A stretch of 64,000 bases of DNA, taken from NCBI GenBank assembly GCA_963854835.1, contig OY978527.1, forward strand, positions 37,694,040-37,758,039, written 5' to 3'. The translations under genes and the position numbers were made by a program. Positions 11,957 through 24,829 of the stretch are shown piece after piece. The notes below the pieces were generated by a model. That model was given only the letters and a program-made list of their open reading frames with translations, did no database searches and was not told the origin of the DNA. The DNA comes from Megamerina dolium (lineage: Eukaryota; Arthropoda; Insecta; Diptera; Megamerinidae). Position 1 is the first letter of the stretch. Each line of letters starts with the position of its first letter.

Positions 11957-12256
11957 CTCTTTAACCCTTTAGGTACAAAGGCCCACTGCAATACCACCGA
12001 GCTTCTCTTCCAATATTGTTGTGCATGTTTAATTTGGACAGCATTAGAAGGGACCTACTTATATTAGCCAGTTCCGAACGGCAGAAACCTTATGACATCA
12101 CTTTAACTTAGTTTTGTCACAGAGCTCTTTTTAAGGACCACTTTTGTCAATTGTCAATTCTTGCCGGCAGGTGGGTACCGTTCGAAAGAAAAATCTTTTC
12201 GATATCAAATTTTGTTATGCTTCAGCCGGGTATTAAACCCACGCACTCTTCAACCC
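11957..12256 (-). mobile_element. SINE copy S3 in the transposase relic, with 11-bp target-site duplication, tail B
   Basis: The body is 11968-12245. The flanks CTCTTTAACCC (11957-11967) and CTCTTCAACCC (12246-12256) differ at one position and form the duplication. Removing the SINE and one flank brings the M4 coding blocks together. It keeps only the box B edge of the tRNA head and ends in a short tail B (GGCCCACTGCAATACCACC on the plus strand). Confidence 0.8.
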
Positions 12257-12839
12257 GATGACCGTGCTTACACCCTGTCATTTTGTTTGTTAAATTTTTC
12301 CTCCACGGTAAAAATTGTTCATGGGTAAACAAGATTTTTCGGTGGTTCATCAAAACACGTTTGCGTTTTTCCATCCTAATTTTTTTGTATCGCAGCAGTT
12401 GTTAATAAAGTTTCGGTAGCGCATTTGAAAGTCCCAAGTCCCAAGGCTTTTTTAATAATTGGACTCATGGACTTTTGGGAGACGTTCATCTCTCAGACCA
12501 ACGCTATCTGTTTTCAGAACGGATTTCTTGACTTGCAGCGTTCGAACCTCTCCAGTCCCTTCGAACAGTTTTACGCACCGAATATGACACTAATTCCGAT
12601 TGGGCGGAGCGTTAAGAAAAGATCACCTTTTTTTCAGCGCTATAACACCGATACGGTTCTCGGTGTGGGAACACTTTATGATGAAAACGGTACAATTAAG
12701 AAATCCCGGAACGAAATAACGTTCTGCAGATTATATTTCAAAAGTCATGTGTGGAATAACGGGCTCTCTGCAAATCTGCTATTGGAAAGGATGTGTTCAA
12801 TGTTGTAACAGTATTTCTGTCCCTACTAAGTAATAATTT

Positions 12840-13584
12840 ATTACAGGGCGCTGGGGCAGTGAACCACTTTATAGGGATGTCTGCCTTTTTTTTTTTTTGG
12901 ATTACACAAGCTATTGTGTATTCTTACTTTTGAGCTCAGACTCATAAATCTAAAACTCGTTTATGCATCATCATTTCAGTGTAAAAAATCGCGTGTGAAC
13001 TTCACCTTTTATCTTTATACTAATAAATATCGATGCATCGTTAAGTAAGAATGTCAGAAGACAGTAGGGGCAATATTCTACATATATCATATTATAAATA
13101 ATTAATTATTCGATAATCGGTTACCTTCACGCACACACAACAAATCGACACCAATCGACCGTAATAAACATTTGAATTTATGCATACGTTTTATTTATAA
13201 GTGTCATTTATTGGAAGTAAAAATTACAAAATCCAATAAATAAATATATTTTTATTCTTTAAAATTATTAATATTCGATTTTTTATTATAACAAAAGCAA
13301 ATAAAATTGTTAAAAGAGTTTATTAAAAATAAATATTTTAAATGTTATTATATGTGCGACAATACTCATTACACATTCAAAAATTTATATGCACATGAGA
13401 CTGGAGATCAGATACGTTAAATTCGTGTGCTTAGAATTTCAATAGTTTGATATGTGTGCTTTCTATGGGATCGATAAATTTCAAAGGATTAACAAAACCG
13501 TCCAGTTGTGTATAAAACCTTCAATATTCATTTAATATGCATTTTTGGTGGGCGGCAAAAATTCTGTTCCATAACCAAATTCAG
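12840..13584. other. AT-rich stretch without recognised gene
   Basis: It may include the missing outer end of the M4 relic, but no inverted repeat matching its other end was found. No gene was recognised. Confidence 0.45.
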
Positions 13585-13710
13585 AATGCCGCAGTTTAGT
13601 GGTTAGTGCGTTGACCTTTTGATCTGTAGGTGTTGGGTTCAATTCCAGTCTGAATCACAATTTTAATAATTTTTCTTTCGAACTGTACTCAACTGTTGGC
13701 ATGCAATTTT
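13585..13710 (+). mobile_element. SINE copy S4, tRNA-like head only
   Basis: The head carries box A-like AGTTTAGTGGTTAGTGCG, the anticodon-loop region CTTTTGATC, and box B-like GGGTTCAATTCC, followed by the TTTTTCTTTCGAA block. The body and tail are absent. Confidence 0.75.
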
Positions 13711-15774
13711 AAAATATTGAAAAATGATTCCGAAGTGGTTGAAAATGTTTCACGATAATTATACTTTAAGATAAACCAAAGTGAACACTTGAACCCCTTC
13801 TTAGCACTGAGATGTTCTGATTTTTAAGGCCAATGAGTCTATTCACACGTTTCGTACTGTAACATATTTGGACAACAAGAGATTTGCCATTCTTCTGTTG
13901 GATGATTTAGTCTATCTTTTCTGGGCAACTGTAAAAATGTTCACCTTCAAATTAAACCTAAATATGCATTGTGTTTTAGCTAGTAAGATAGGGCACAACA
14001 CCTGTGCCCTGTCTGCCTAGCTCATCTGCTTTGCAGTTTCACCCTAAATTGTAAATTGTGTGGGATCAGTAATGCGGTTTAGATAAAAATAATGAATGCA
14101 AAAATCACCATACGAGTAGCGAAAGTTCAATGAAGGCATGTTGCCCAAGCCTAATGATGACAATAACATTAGTATCACCCTCTCTTGTGAGTCCTTTAAA
14201 ATAATTTTCTTCCAAATATATTTTATTTGAGCTAAACAATGGGAATTATGTGTATTTGCAAAAAAAAAATAATAATATTTAAAAAAAACTACTCAAATTT
14301 TAACCACATAAATCAGATATATATCCTTTGGTTGATTGTGATTGAACACCACACATAAAGTACACTTGCATTAATGCATTTATACTATACGTACATACAT
14401 ACATATGTATGTAGAATTGAATAAAAATTCTTTTGTGGCATATATAACATAATTTGTACTATTATTAAATGTATATGTATTGAGTACGGGCTATAAAAAC
14501 AAGTACCAGCCAGACAAATGTTAATGTGAATAAATAAAAAATGCACTTAAACAGCACAATAATATTAAAACCATATTATGGTATGTACATCAAATGTATG
14601 TAATATAAAATACAATAATAATAAATACATACATATGTAAACCAATAGTAAGTTCATTTGATCAGAAATTAATTATGAAGTCAATTATGAATTCGAATAA
14701 AAATTCCAATATGTAAAAATCAAATTGCAAAAACCACGATGCAATTCACATAAACAAGTATATAATAATTATTAATTAAAAATTATATACAAAGGGACAC
14801 ACACACGCACAAAATCAAATAAAATAATAAAGTGCAAAAAAAAAAAAAAAAAACAAATATTTACGAATAAATTCATTTAAAAAATACAAATATGTGGCTT
14901 GAAAAGATATGCCAAAGTGTATTGTTGTACTATATATTATATATAATTATTATTGCTCACAGAAAATATTACAATTTTATTAATATGTTATGTACATAGG
15001 CTGAGGGCTAACTATATTTACATATTTGAATAAATATGTAGTATATCCACTGATTTACATCAGATTCGGAAAGTTTTCTTATTCATCTTTTGGCATGGAA
15101 CTCTGTTAATAAGAGCATAGTAGGACTTAAATGAGCATTTCTATAAAAAAAAAGAAAAAAATTTGTTTTACAATAACAAACAAAGATGAGTATATTTGCC
15201 CTCTGTAGTGTAAAGACTCTAAAGCAATGTGCGCCAGACTAGTCCTAAAGTAAGTGAAGATATTTAATATAAACGCCAATGTCGCTTTTGAAGCATAAAG
15301 CGACAATATTTTGAAAATTATACATCACTTGCGAATCCACTCTATGATCATTACCAGAAAGGATCAAAATACGAGTTTACATGCTGCAGTTGCTTTTTGC
15401 ATAATTTGAGAATATTTAGGGATTTTGACTATTTGTACAATTTTGCATATTTAAATATAATGTGGTAAATTTCTGCTATTTTTGAAATTCCTATTTGCAA
15501 AATATGTGAAATCAGCAAGCTGTTATCTCCTAAAATCCTTTATTCATATAAAATTGTAGCATACTTTTAGATTTTCCTAACATAAGCATCACATGTATGT
15601 AACACCGTTATTTAATTACGACTCTTAGGGGTCTATTCTGAAAATTTTGGTAAAAAAAAAACAAATGGTTACCTTAATTTTGTTAAGATTTTTTAACCTA
15701 TACTTGTATAATAATTGATATTCTGATGAGTTCGAAAAAATTCGTAAGAATAATATAATATAATATACAAGATT
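13711..15774. other. AT-rich stretch without recognised gene
   Basis: CATACATA-type and poly-A runs. No coding or transposon signature was recognised. Confidence 0.5.
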
Positions 15775-16700
15775 CGTCCCAAAGTAAACAGGACTTAAAA
15801 AAAACACACACAAAATAAAAATGTTTGCAAAATCACTTTATTTTAATCAAAATAGTCTCCATCCGCTTCAACACAATGATTTGCACGATCATCAAACATT
15901 TCGAATGAGTGTTTTATGTAAGGATGTCCCTCAAGCCTTTCGGATGGCCTCTACGCTTTGCTTTCACAGAAAAATGTATTTTTCTTAACAAATGGTGCAA
16001 GATCTGACGAATATGGAGAGTGATTGATGGTAATAGACGCCAGCTTCCTTCTTCACGATATTCTAGCCGAATATGATGAAGCGATGCACCAAATGATACA
16101 AAACAGCAACATAAAACACAGCATTAACTGTTTCGTCAGGTGAAACGAATTCTCGGTAAATTATGTGCTTCGAATCGTAAAAACAAATAAACATTGTCTT
16201 CACTTTTGACCCTTCCAAACGATTTTTTTCGCATTAGGCTCGACTGGGTGCTTCCATTCGGCATTTCAACGCTTGGTTTTAGGATCGTATTGAAAACACC
16301 ACTTTTTGTTGCCAGCTACAGCATTGAACAAGAAGTTTGAGTCTTATTTCACCTTGTTAACAATGTTTTTCGAATTTTGAATTCTGATCAATTTTTAGTC
16401 GTCAGTCAATTTGTGCTGAACAAAGCCTGAATACACCTTACACAACACCCAATTTTTAAATTTTTAAATTAAAATGCAATCAATCGTTGATTTGAAGATA
16501 TTTAATTGCATTTCCATCAATTTCATCGGAAATTTATTGATCGAATCTTCGGTGGTCACAAATTTTGACTGGCTTGTATGTTTGTCGTCATTGTGATGTT
16601 GACGACTACTCTTGAACCGGTTATACCACTCCTTTACACGGCTACGGAATAGACAATTAAAACCATAAACTTATTTCATCATTAAAAATGTTTCGGTATA
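15775..16700 (-). mobile_element. Heavily decayed mariner relic (M5)
   Basis: The minus-strand translation, with many stops and frameshifts, follows a mariner transposase from N to C terminus: a helix-turn-helix block with EWYNRFKSS (near 16640-16610), then KKWCFQYDPKTKR near 16300 (the position of the usual GDExW motif, here degraded), then HSPYSSDLAPF near 16010 (third-motif region), and a C-terminal NHCVEADGDYF block ending near 15850. The second catalytic motif is not recognisable. The outer ends are uncertain; CCCAAAGTAAACAGGACTT near 15778-15796 may be the remnant of one terminal repeat. Confidence 0.6.
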
Positions 16701-19060
16701 AGTTTCAGCGAGTTTAAAACAAAAATCTTAGAACTAACTTTGTTCCATCGTATTTTTTGTAGCACCACTGTAAACACAGTGATACTTTAGGGGGATATCT
16801 CTGCTTCTATTAATTCAATTGTCATGAATTTTTTACAGAATACCAAGGAAAGATGTGGTATTCAAACGCAAAAGTCTGTATTTTTGTTTGTTTTTGTATA
16901 ATAAAAATGTAATATATATTTGCTTATATAAGCAAAAGCCTAAAAGTATGCAACAATTTTATATAAAAAATCACTTTTGGGGGATAAGAGCTTACCTTTT
17001 CAATAGCAGGTAACAATTTGGAATAATTTAGAACACTTTTCAAAATAGGACTGTAAATTTTCGATATAAAAACTCTGTGTCAGCGATTGGGACTTGCTTT
17101 TCATCTTAACTGCGACTACAAGGAAAGGTATAAAAGCAATATGAATATTATATTTGAGTACATTTGACGTCTAACTCCAACCAAACACGTTTATATCACT
17201 TCTGGTATAGTATCATTTTGCACAATAATTTACTATACCCAAATGAATAAAATCCATAAGTGATATATTTTTGAGCTGAAGCCAAGGTACCTTGTATTCA
17301 TCGTAGACTATTTGCATATTTTTTTTATTGAAATGAAACTTATTAAAATGCTAAAGTCAATATATCATTTTTCTTTTTTTTTTTTTGCTCCCACCCGAAC
17401 AATGAATGGAAAATATTTAATGTTAAATGAAAAGAGAAAAAAAAACAACAAAATCAGCATCATACAAAAATACTTCATCAGGTTGAAATTAAAAATTGTT
17501 ACGTGTTATGAAAATCAACAATACAGCAATAACAATAACAACAACAACAACAACAACAAACACGCAATAAAAAAGAAAATTTTTAAATGCAAATTACAAT
17601 AAAAAGAAAAATAATCAACAACAACCACAACAACAACAACAAAAAATGCGAATGAAAAATTGTGTTCAGATACTTTACTACTTACAAGTACAGCTGTATG
17701 TACTTGTATGTTAAATGCAAAGGATAGCAATAACAATATTATGCTGGCAATGGCAATATACTTGTATGTAGAGTAGAGTATAATAAAAGCATACCTACTC
17801 TATGTACCTGATATATGTATATGCATTCAGGAATACGAAAAAACAATAATAAAATAGCATCATAAGCAACAACAATAATTGTAAAGGAACAATAAATGAA
17901 ATAACAATGCATTTCAATGAAATGAAGCGAAATTCCATTGTGTCGATTTGGTTTTTGCCTTATTATTATTATTATTATTACAAACTGTTGGGCTCTTTTG
18001 GTTGCTTGGTTGCTTGGTTGAATGGGGTTCGTTATTTGTTGCTATCATGTCATCATACATATGAAAAAATAAGAGCAATAATATTAAGTTGATATATATG
18101 GAATTTTTGTGTGTATGTGTACAGGGTTTCAATTATCTGTTCACATTTATGTGCTAAAAGAATTAATTAACAACAATAATATTTGCCACTCTTACACAAT
18201 CGTACACAATACGTGTACATACGCGCGAAGTATTGACATGCGACCATACAACTCCATACATTCAATTCAATTCATTCAATAAAAGTTGACAGCCCTGCAC
18301 GTCTATCAATCGAAAGCATAGTTAATCAAATGTAATAATTTCTTGCATAAATATTTAGCGAAGAACTAAGAATTCTCAAATATTTAATATGCCAAAGTTC
18401 CGCTATACATTTTATGACATTTTACCAATACAACATTGCGTATGAGGAATATTTCTCATACGCCATGGTGTATACGAACATTACATGATGTCGTTGATCG
18501 ATTTGTGATAAGCAAGAATCATAGAAAAATATTAAAATTGAGACATTGACATTAAAAATACCAAAAACGCCTAATATTAGGTAGCCACCATGTTAGAAGA
18601 GCAAAACAAAATTAATACACATCAAATGCTAGTGCAACATAAGAAGTAAAGTACAGAAGAACCAGATGTACAAAATGAAATTTTCATTTCATATATTAGC
18701 AAATATTTTTGTTATACTTGATTTTTGCATGCTAACATACCACAGAGATAGAATTGTTTATACATACTTGTACGTACATATACATATACAGGCATACATT
18801 GCAAGGCACATTTGTAATGTACACAATATATTTGCACATACATATGTGGTATACATACATACGAGTACATACATACATAGAAGAGCAAACTGAAACATTT
18901 CATTTTGAATTGGAATTCAAACAAAATTGTTAATTAACATGTGCATATCTTTGTATATGAATGCCACTAAGCGTAACTGAAGATGAACACTCATGTATGC
19001 ACGCATCATGATGAGTATGAGTAACCTTTGTGATGATACACTTACGTAGTAGACGGATCA
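16701..19060. other. AT-rich stretch with CAA/TTA microsatellites
   Basis: Contains CAA arrays at about 17531-17561 and 17620-17642 and a TTA array at about 17961-17980, and an isolated 9-bp-stem hairpin at 18438-18463. No gene was recognised. The frames through the CAA arrays encode only N or L/V runs. Confidence 0.55.
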
Positions 19061-20366
19061 GAGGTGTACTTCGCCGAGGGTAATAGTATTGAAGATAAAA
19101 AGATAATAATTAATATTTCGGAATCTGGCAACACTAATGTCAATAGCTAAAATCTGGCAATACCATAATAAAGTTTGACATTTTTTTTTACCAGAAACGT
19201 GTTCACAACGTTTTGATGTACTATTGTGCTATTTGTTTCGTTTACAGTGAGTTAAGAAAATCAATTTGGCCAAAAAAATGAAAATTTCAAGAGAAGGTTT
19301 TCGTTGGATAATTTTTCACAACTTTCGACGTGGATTATCTCAACAAGAATGTGTCAATGAACTGAGTTCTTTGTATGGCGATAAAGCACCATCAAAAACC
19401 ACCAGTATATCGCTGGTATATGTGAATTCAATCGTGGTCATAGTTCGGTCGCCGATGAACTCCGTGAAGGTCGCCCAAAATCGGTTGTTGTGCCACAAAA
19501 CATCGATGTGGTGTATGAACTAATAATGCAAGGTCGTCATGTAACAAATCGTGAGATAGAGGCATTTTTGCATATTAGTTCTACTTCAATACATTCGATT
19601 TTGCATGAAAAGTTAATTGTAAAACAAATTTGCACTCGTTGGAAACCCCATAATTTATCAATAGCTCAAAAAAAGGGCTCGTGTCGATTCGTGTAAGGAA
19701 ATGCTTAAAAAGTTCAAACGTGGTGCTTCAAAAGATTTGTATAAAATCGTGACAGGTGACAAATCATGGATATATGCCTATGAACTGGAAACACAACAGC
19801 AATCGATCGTGTGAGTGTTCCCAGACGAGTCAAATTCAACAAATGTTGTTCGTTCCGGCAGCACATCGAAGCAAATGGTCGCCTGTTTCTTCGGCCGAAT
19901 GCGTCATGTGGCCACTGTTGCGCTTGAGCAACGTAGGACGGTCAATTCTGAGTAGTACACGATCATTTGTTTGCCGAAAGTCTTCAGAGAAATTCACAAA
20001 ACCAACCGCCAAAGACGAATCATCATTCTCCATCATGACAATGCAAGCTCTCACACATCTCGTCAAACAGGTGCGTTTTTGAGCAGTCAAAACATCGAAT
20101 TGATGACTCTGCCTCCGTATAGTCCTGATTTGGCACTCAATGACTTCTTCTTGTTCCAGCATATCAAAGCTAAACTGCGTGGTCAATGATTTACGAGTGC
20201 TAAAGCAGAAGTTGAAGCGTTCAAAAACCATGTTTTCGAAGTGTCTCAAGATGAATGGAAAAACTGCTATGGCAAAAGTGCATTGATCATCGTGGTGAAT
20301 ATTTTGAAAAATAATATTAATTTAAAATGATTGTTATTATTCCCGAAATATATTAAGGTACCCCTC
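19061..20366 (+). mobile_element. Nearly full-length mariner with a degraded transposase (M6)
   Basis: The ends carry short imperfect inverted repeats (GAGGTGTACTT at 19061; GAGGGGTACCTT as reverse complement of 20355-20366), giving 1306 bp, a normal mariner length. The transposase starts at ATG 19278 (KKMKISREGFRW) and its blocks run in order to a C-terminal GEYFEK-like end near 20314. Catalytic motifs: VTGDKSWIYAYE near 19760 (E changed to K after the D), HHDNASSHTS near 20035, and YSPDLALND near 20125. The second and third aspartates are 34 residues apart, as in mariner proper. At least four frameshifts and stops (for example around 19410, 19690, 19800 and 20190) break it, so it is a pseudogene. 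Confidence 0.8.
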
Positions 20367-21764
20367 GTTGAACAAAATGTATTTGAGACAATAAATAAAA
20401 AACGAATTAGTAAAAAGAAAAATACTAAAAGAAGTAATAAAAATCAGAAAATGTTCTACCAAAAGAGAACTTACATTCAGTTGCTCTAGTCTTGTCTGAA
20501 TTTAACATACATACAACTAGATGCCAAAATCACAGCTACCACATTTGATCCCTTCTAATAATATGTAATTGATTTAGAATGTAAACAACACCATATGTTT
20601 TTTTTTTTGCATCACAGAAAGTGTATTGTGTATTTGATTTTGCGAAGCCATATTTTATCTATTGACCTTGGAAAAAATGTGAGAAATGAAAATAAAAGCA
20701 ATTTGTTTAAACTCAATTAAAATATCAATGTGTTACACACACTCAAACAGCTCAGCTGTCGTCCGCCACACAATATATTTAATACGCGGACATCAGTATC
20801 CGAAATCAATGCCGACATCCCACTATATAGAAATTAAAAAAGAATTGCTAAAAACAACATTATCATCATCATCACTAGCATCAATGCTATGACCATTACC
20901 AACCCATACCAACAGTAATGGTGTAAAATAAAGAAATTTTGAATGGACCCGTATCCATATCCATTCATGTAGATGTTCCAAAAAACCAAATGCAACAAAA
21001 TAAAGAATTTATTCATTGGTTGTATCACAGATAGGCAGATAGGAAGAGAAATCGAAAAATAGAGATTGAAATGAATGAATTGGTCAACAATTGCAGTAGC
21101 AAACTATATCAGCACACAATTCGACTGACAGAAGCGGACAAACTACAACAACAACAACAATACAGTTAACTGATATTCAAACTGGAGAAAACTGATATCA
21201 AGTCTCTGCGGGCATTCATACGAGTATGTGCGCACGTATACATATATAATCTATTTGTGTATGTACATACGATTGTACATATTCTATATGTATCGTATGT
21301 ATATGTACATTGAGGAATGCACAATTTTGCTCATATTGCACATGGAATGGAATTTCTCGGTTGTGTTTCTCTGATTCGCAAAAATTCTACAACCAACAAA
21401 CCAACCAACTACCAGGCAATCCAGGTCCAGTCGTAGTATGTATGTATGTAGTATGGAATTTTGATTGTAAATGAGAATCTCTATATATATATATTTGTGT
21501 ACTACTGCTACTACTACTACTACTACGACTAATGCTACTACGACTATACTTGCTCACCTATGTATGCATATGGATAAAATACAATAAATACTTTTTCTAC
21601 TCAACATTCATATGTTCGTATGTTTGTATCCTTTATCCTTTTCGTATATTTTGGTATTGTTCATTGCTAGTATGTACACATTCATATGTAGGAGAGTTGG
21701 TGATCAAAATTAATGTTGCAAATATTTTTGGATTTTTTTTTTTTTTTTGTATACATATACATTA
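20367..21764. other. AT-rich stretch with short microsatellites
   Basis: ATC/CAA and TAC runs (for example about 21503-21545) and TATATA. No gene was recognised. Confidence 0.55.
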
Positions 21765-22463
21765 GGGTGATCGCTAAAAATCAAATGAATGCTTTTTTCA
21801 GTGTGATCCTCTGAATCTGTAATATTACGGTAAAAAATATCACATATTAATTTTGGTTCCGTCTGGAGATGGTTAAGGGGTGTCGCATAGGGGTCAAATT
21901 ATAGATTCCTCTATGGTGACTCAAAAAATTGAAATTTTTTCATCTACTACCTAAAATTATTACTGCTATATGTGAAGATATCACATATAAATATTGGTCA
22001 CGATTCGAGACGGTTAAGGGGTGTCGCACCTGGGTCAAAATTCAGATTGCTTAACCGTCTCCCATCGGATCCAAAATTTATATGTGATATCTTCGACTAT
22101 AGTAGTATTGATTTCGGGTATTAAATGCAACAAAAAACAATTTTAATTTTTGGAGTCTATATAGGATAATTTAAATTTCAACCCTTGTGCGACACGCTTT
22201 AAACGTCTCCAATCGGGTCCAAAGTTTATATGTGATATCTTCGATTATAGAAGTATCGATTTGGGGTATTTGAGGAAAAAAAAAAATTAATTATTTGAGT
22301 TTCCTTAGAGGAATCTAAGCTTTGATCTCTTGATCCCTGTGCGACACCCCTTAACCATCTCCAATCGGGATCAAAATTTATATGTGATATCTTTGAGCGT
22401 GGTATTACCGACTGAGGCAGTGAGATGATGTAGAAATTTTCTTCCTGCAATTAAGGACTACCC
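21765..22463. mobile_element. Fold-back (MITE-like) element built of inverted sub-repeats
   Basis: The ends are inverted (GGGTGATC... and ...GGACTACCC) and each is flanked by TA, as expected for a Tc1/mariner-type target. The interior is a large palindrome. A unit of roughly 130-150 bp, containing ATATCACATATAA, a CCG(A/T)xTGGAGAyGG block and GTTAAGGGGTGTCGCA, occurs about twice in one orientation to the left of about 22045 and about three times in the opposite orientation to the right. No coding sequence was recognised. It would fold into a long hairpin as single-stranded DNA or RNA. Confidence 0.75.
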
Positions 22464-22649
22464 TAACACACATGTACAACCATAAGAGTTTCATAGAACA
22501 AACTCTGCTGTGAAATATGAGAATAGTATTTGATCTTCATTCTCATTTCATGATTGCGCATATGCTTTTTGATCGATTTTTATTTTATTTTATTTAATCA
22601 ATTTATTTGATAATTGACGCAAATGATGGATGATGTTCATTTCACAAGG

Positions 22650-24475
22650 GTTTCCCTTAGGTTGGCTTAGGTTAGGTTACGGCGGCTGTCCGCATGTACG
22701 GTCTCACTGAAGCCAAATAAGGCCCATTGTGCCGACGTCGGTGGTTTACCCCATTTAGAACCAACCCGAGCTTCGGGTGAAGAATAGAATTTTCTCCATT
22801 CTGACAGTTAGCAAGCTAGGTGTGATTGTGTATGACGGGACTGACCAAGTGAGGCCGTTCTGTCAAGCAATGCCCCGTAATAAGTCCCACCGGCATATTA
22901 ACGACATATCTGTTAAATACCAGTAGGTCTTTTGTTCGTTTTAGTTTTAATATCGGCCTGATTGGTCGGGTAGCTGCACTTGATTGTTCCCACTCACATC
23001 TGGCATTCATTTCCTAGGAGAAGTTCAAACGTCGCCATTGGAATGCTAATATTTCCCTTATCAGAAAGAAATTGCAATGTTCTGCCATGTCACCCATATA
23101 AGGTAAATGTTGAACTTGCTCAAACATCTCGTGAAGAGATTTAAACTGAATTTAGAGATTCCATTGATGTTGTCATGAAAATGCCTATATCCACATGTAA
23201 AATACAGTTACACTGAAGCCAATTTACTACTTCATGAATCGCTAACACATCTGCTTGAAAAACACTGCCGTGATCTTCCAACCCGAAGGCTATGCGAACA
23301 CCAATTGCTTCACAGCATATCTTCGCTCCTATTTGTCCGTCAAGTTTTGAGCCGTAGATGTATTAGTGGATTGATTCATTGAAAGGGGATCCCCCTACTC
23401 CCAGTCAATTTTATCCGGAATATATGTGTGTGTGATAAAGTTGTTGTCTAACGTCAACTTTATCGTTTCATCATCAACTGTTTGTGATATGAATTTATAT
23501 CCCTTGATTGGTATGTACCATTCTGAAATTGATTTAAGAAGAAGATTTAAATCCAATTTACGATTGAGCTGCAAATTGCTTGCTCTGGATATGTAAAGGA
23601 ATAAAGTATAACAAGAAATTCAGTGATTTACTTGAGGTCATTCTGAATGACCCTGTAATCCACAAAGTTGCTAACCTTTGGATCTGTTTCACGTAATTTC
23701 TGTGTATGACCCTATCGAGTGTCATTCACCAGACGACAACGCCATGTTGATGGTCCTTTGAGTCAACGTATCTTGGGGAATGTTCAACTTCTAGATTATT
23801 TAGAGCTTCGATAACAGCTCCGGGAATAAAATTACTGAAGGCGCTTTCAAAATCGATCAAGAGAAATTCAAGTAATTTTCTATTGTGGATACCCGAGGGT
23901 GCAGGGCTGTCTTAATAGATTTGCTTTTTCAGTAGGCTTGCTGCGTCTTATATAATCTCTTTAGGTCGAAATTATGTCGAATATAGGTGTCGACAAATCT
24001 TTCTAGGGTTTTTTAAAGAAAGAATTACAAGCTTATAGATATAAAGTCCTTGAGTCTACATTGCGAAGTGTGATAATTAAGTGCAGACTTCAAAAATTAT
24101 CTCCAACCAACATGAAACCGGGTTGGATACTACTTAAAATACAGCTGGAATAATTTTATCCGATCCAAGGGGCATGAATGGTTTGAAAGAGTTAATTGCC
24201 TAGCGAATTCTCTTTCGAGTTATGATGCCTTTTGATAAGATAGGTACCCGAAAAGTGCTCAAACGATGGGCTTGAATTGAGATGTCCAGGAGGAGTTCCA
24301 ATGTTTCGTCACTACTAGATTTCCATATTATGTCTGGTTTTAGCAGAAAGCATGGACAATGAGGGTTTTTTAATACAATTTTACGCAGCCTTGCTTTTTC
24401 CAACTTGTTTTCTCTTGTAACTACAATTATCGTGAAAACAGTCATCTATACATCGACGAGATATCTTGATAAAAA
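22650..24475 (-). mobile_element. R1/LOA-like non-LTR retrotransposon relic (L6) with RT and RNase H
   Basis: The minus strand reads, with many breaks, through a reverse transcriptase (EFLLIDFESAFSN near 23860, matching the block A motif) and then an RNase H domain near 23360-23140 (YGSKLDGQIGAK; VFQADVLAIHEVVNW). The first RNase H aspartate, normally in TDGS, appears as Y. A C-terminal LLTGHC-like block (GLITGHCLTER) follows near 22870. The 3' end contains GCCTTATTTGGCTTCAGTG-type sequence and a CCTAACCTAA tail at about 22651-22680. This end resembles tail B of the SINE family. Assignment to the R1/LOA/I side of the LINE tree rests on the RT plus RNase H layout. Confidence 0.65.
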
Positions 24476-24492
24476 TAAAAAAAAATAAATAT

Positions 24493-24826
24493 GTGGCACT
24501 TAAAGCCCCAAAGGGTTCATTGGCCGAGCTTCTCTTCCATTACTGTTGTGCGTCTTAAATTTTGGACAATATTAAAAGGGACCTACTTATTTTAGCCGGT
24601 TCCGAACGGCAGAACACTTGTGACATCACTTTTTCTGAGCTTTGTCACAGAGTTCTTTTAGAAGCTTTTTCATGGCAAGTTGTTACTGTCGGAAGAATTG
24701 CCAATTGCTTGCCGACAGGTGGGTACCATTCGAAAGAAAAATCTTATCGATATTAAATTTGTTATACATCAGCCGCGGATTGAACCACGACCTACAGATC
24801 AGAAGGCGAACACACTAACCACTTGA
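24493..24826 (-). mobile_element. SINE copy S5, nearly complete, tail A
   Basis: Read on the minus strand it has box A-like AAGTGGTTAGTG, the anticodon region CTTCTGATC, box B GGTTCAATCC, the full body (TTTCTTTCGAATGG, AAGCTTCTAAAA, GGTTCCGAACGG blocks in complement) and tail A ending GCCACATA with an A/T-rich run. It lies just beyond the end of the L6 relic. Confidence 0.8.
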
Positions 24827-24829
24827 TCC

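Larger units (their letters stand above)
10585..12830 (-). mobile_element. maT-like (D,D37D-type) Tc1/mariner relic carrying two SINEs (M4)
   Basis: Minus-strand translation gives a Tc1/mariner-superfamily transposase of the maT-like type in broken pieces. N-terminal part near 12500-12300, including EEKFNKQNDRV. Then, after a SINE (11968-12245), FMIWWGASYDGVTVLHFC (11940-11890). Then LDYKLWTILE near 11680, which carries the third catalytic D, and the C-terminal AIDDWPVQFKACVKAKGG block ending at 11479. The element's 3' side is represented twice: 10585-10905 and 10906-11500 align in CCTTCACGCAC and GGGTTAAAAGT-type blocks. A second SINE sits in the inner copy at 11010-11296. The right boundary was not found. 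Stops and frameshifts make it dead. Confidence 0.7.

Noticed and set aside
12425..12808. 127-residue plus-strand frame as a gene
   Set aside because: It is the antisense of the N-terminal region of the maT-like transposase relic on the minus strand.
17515..17736. Poly-leucine/valine or poly-asparagine protein
   Set aside because: It is a translation of CAA microsatellites in several frames.
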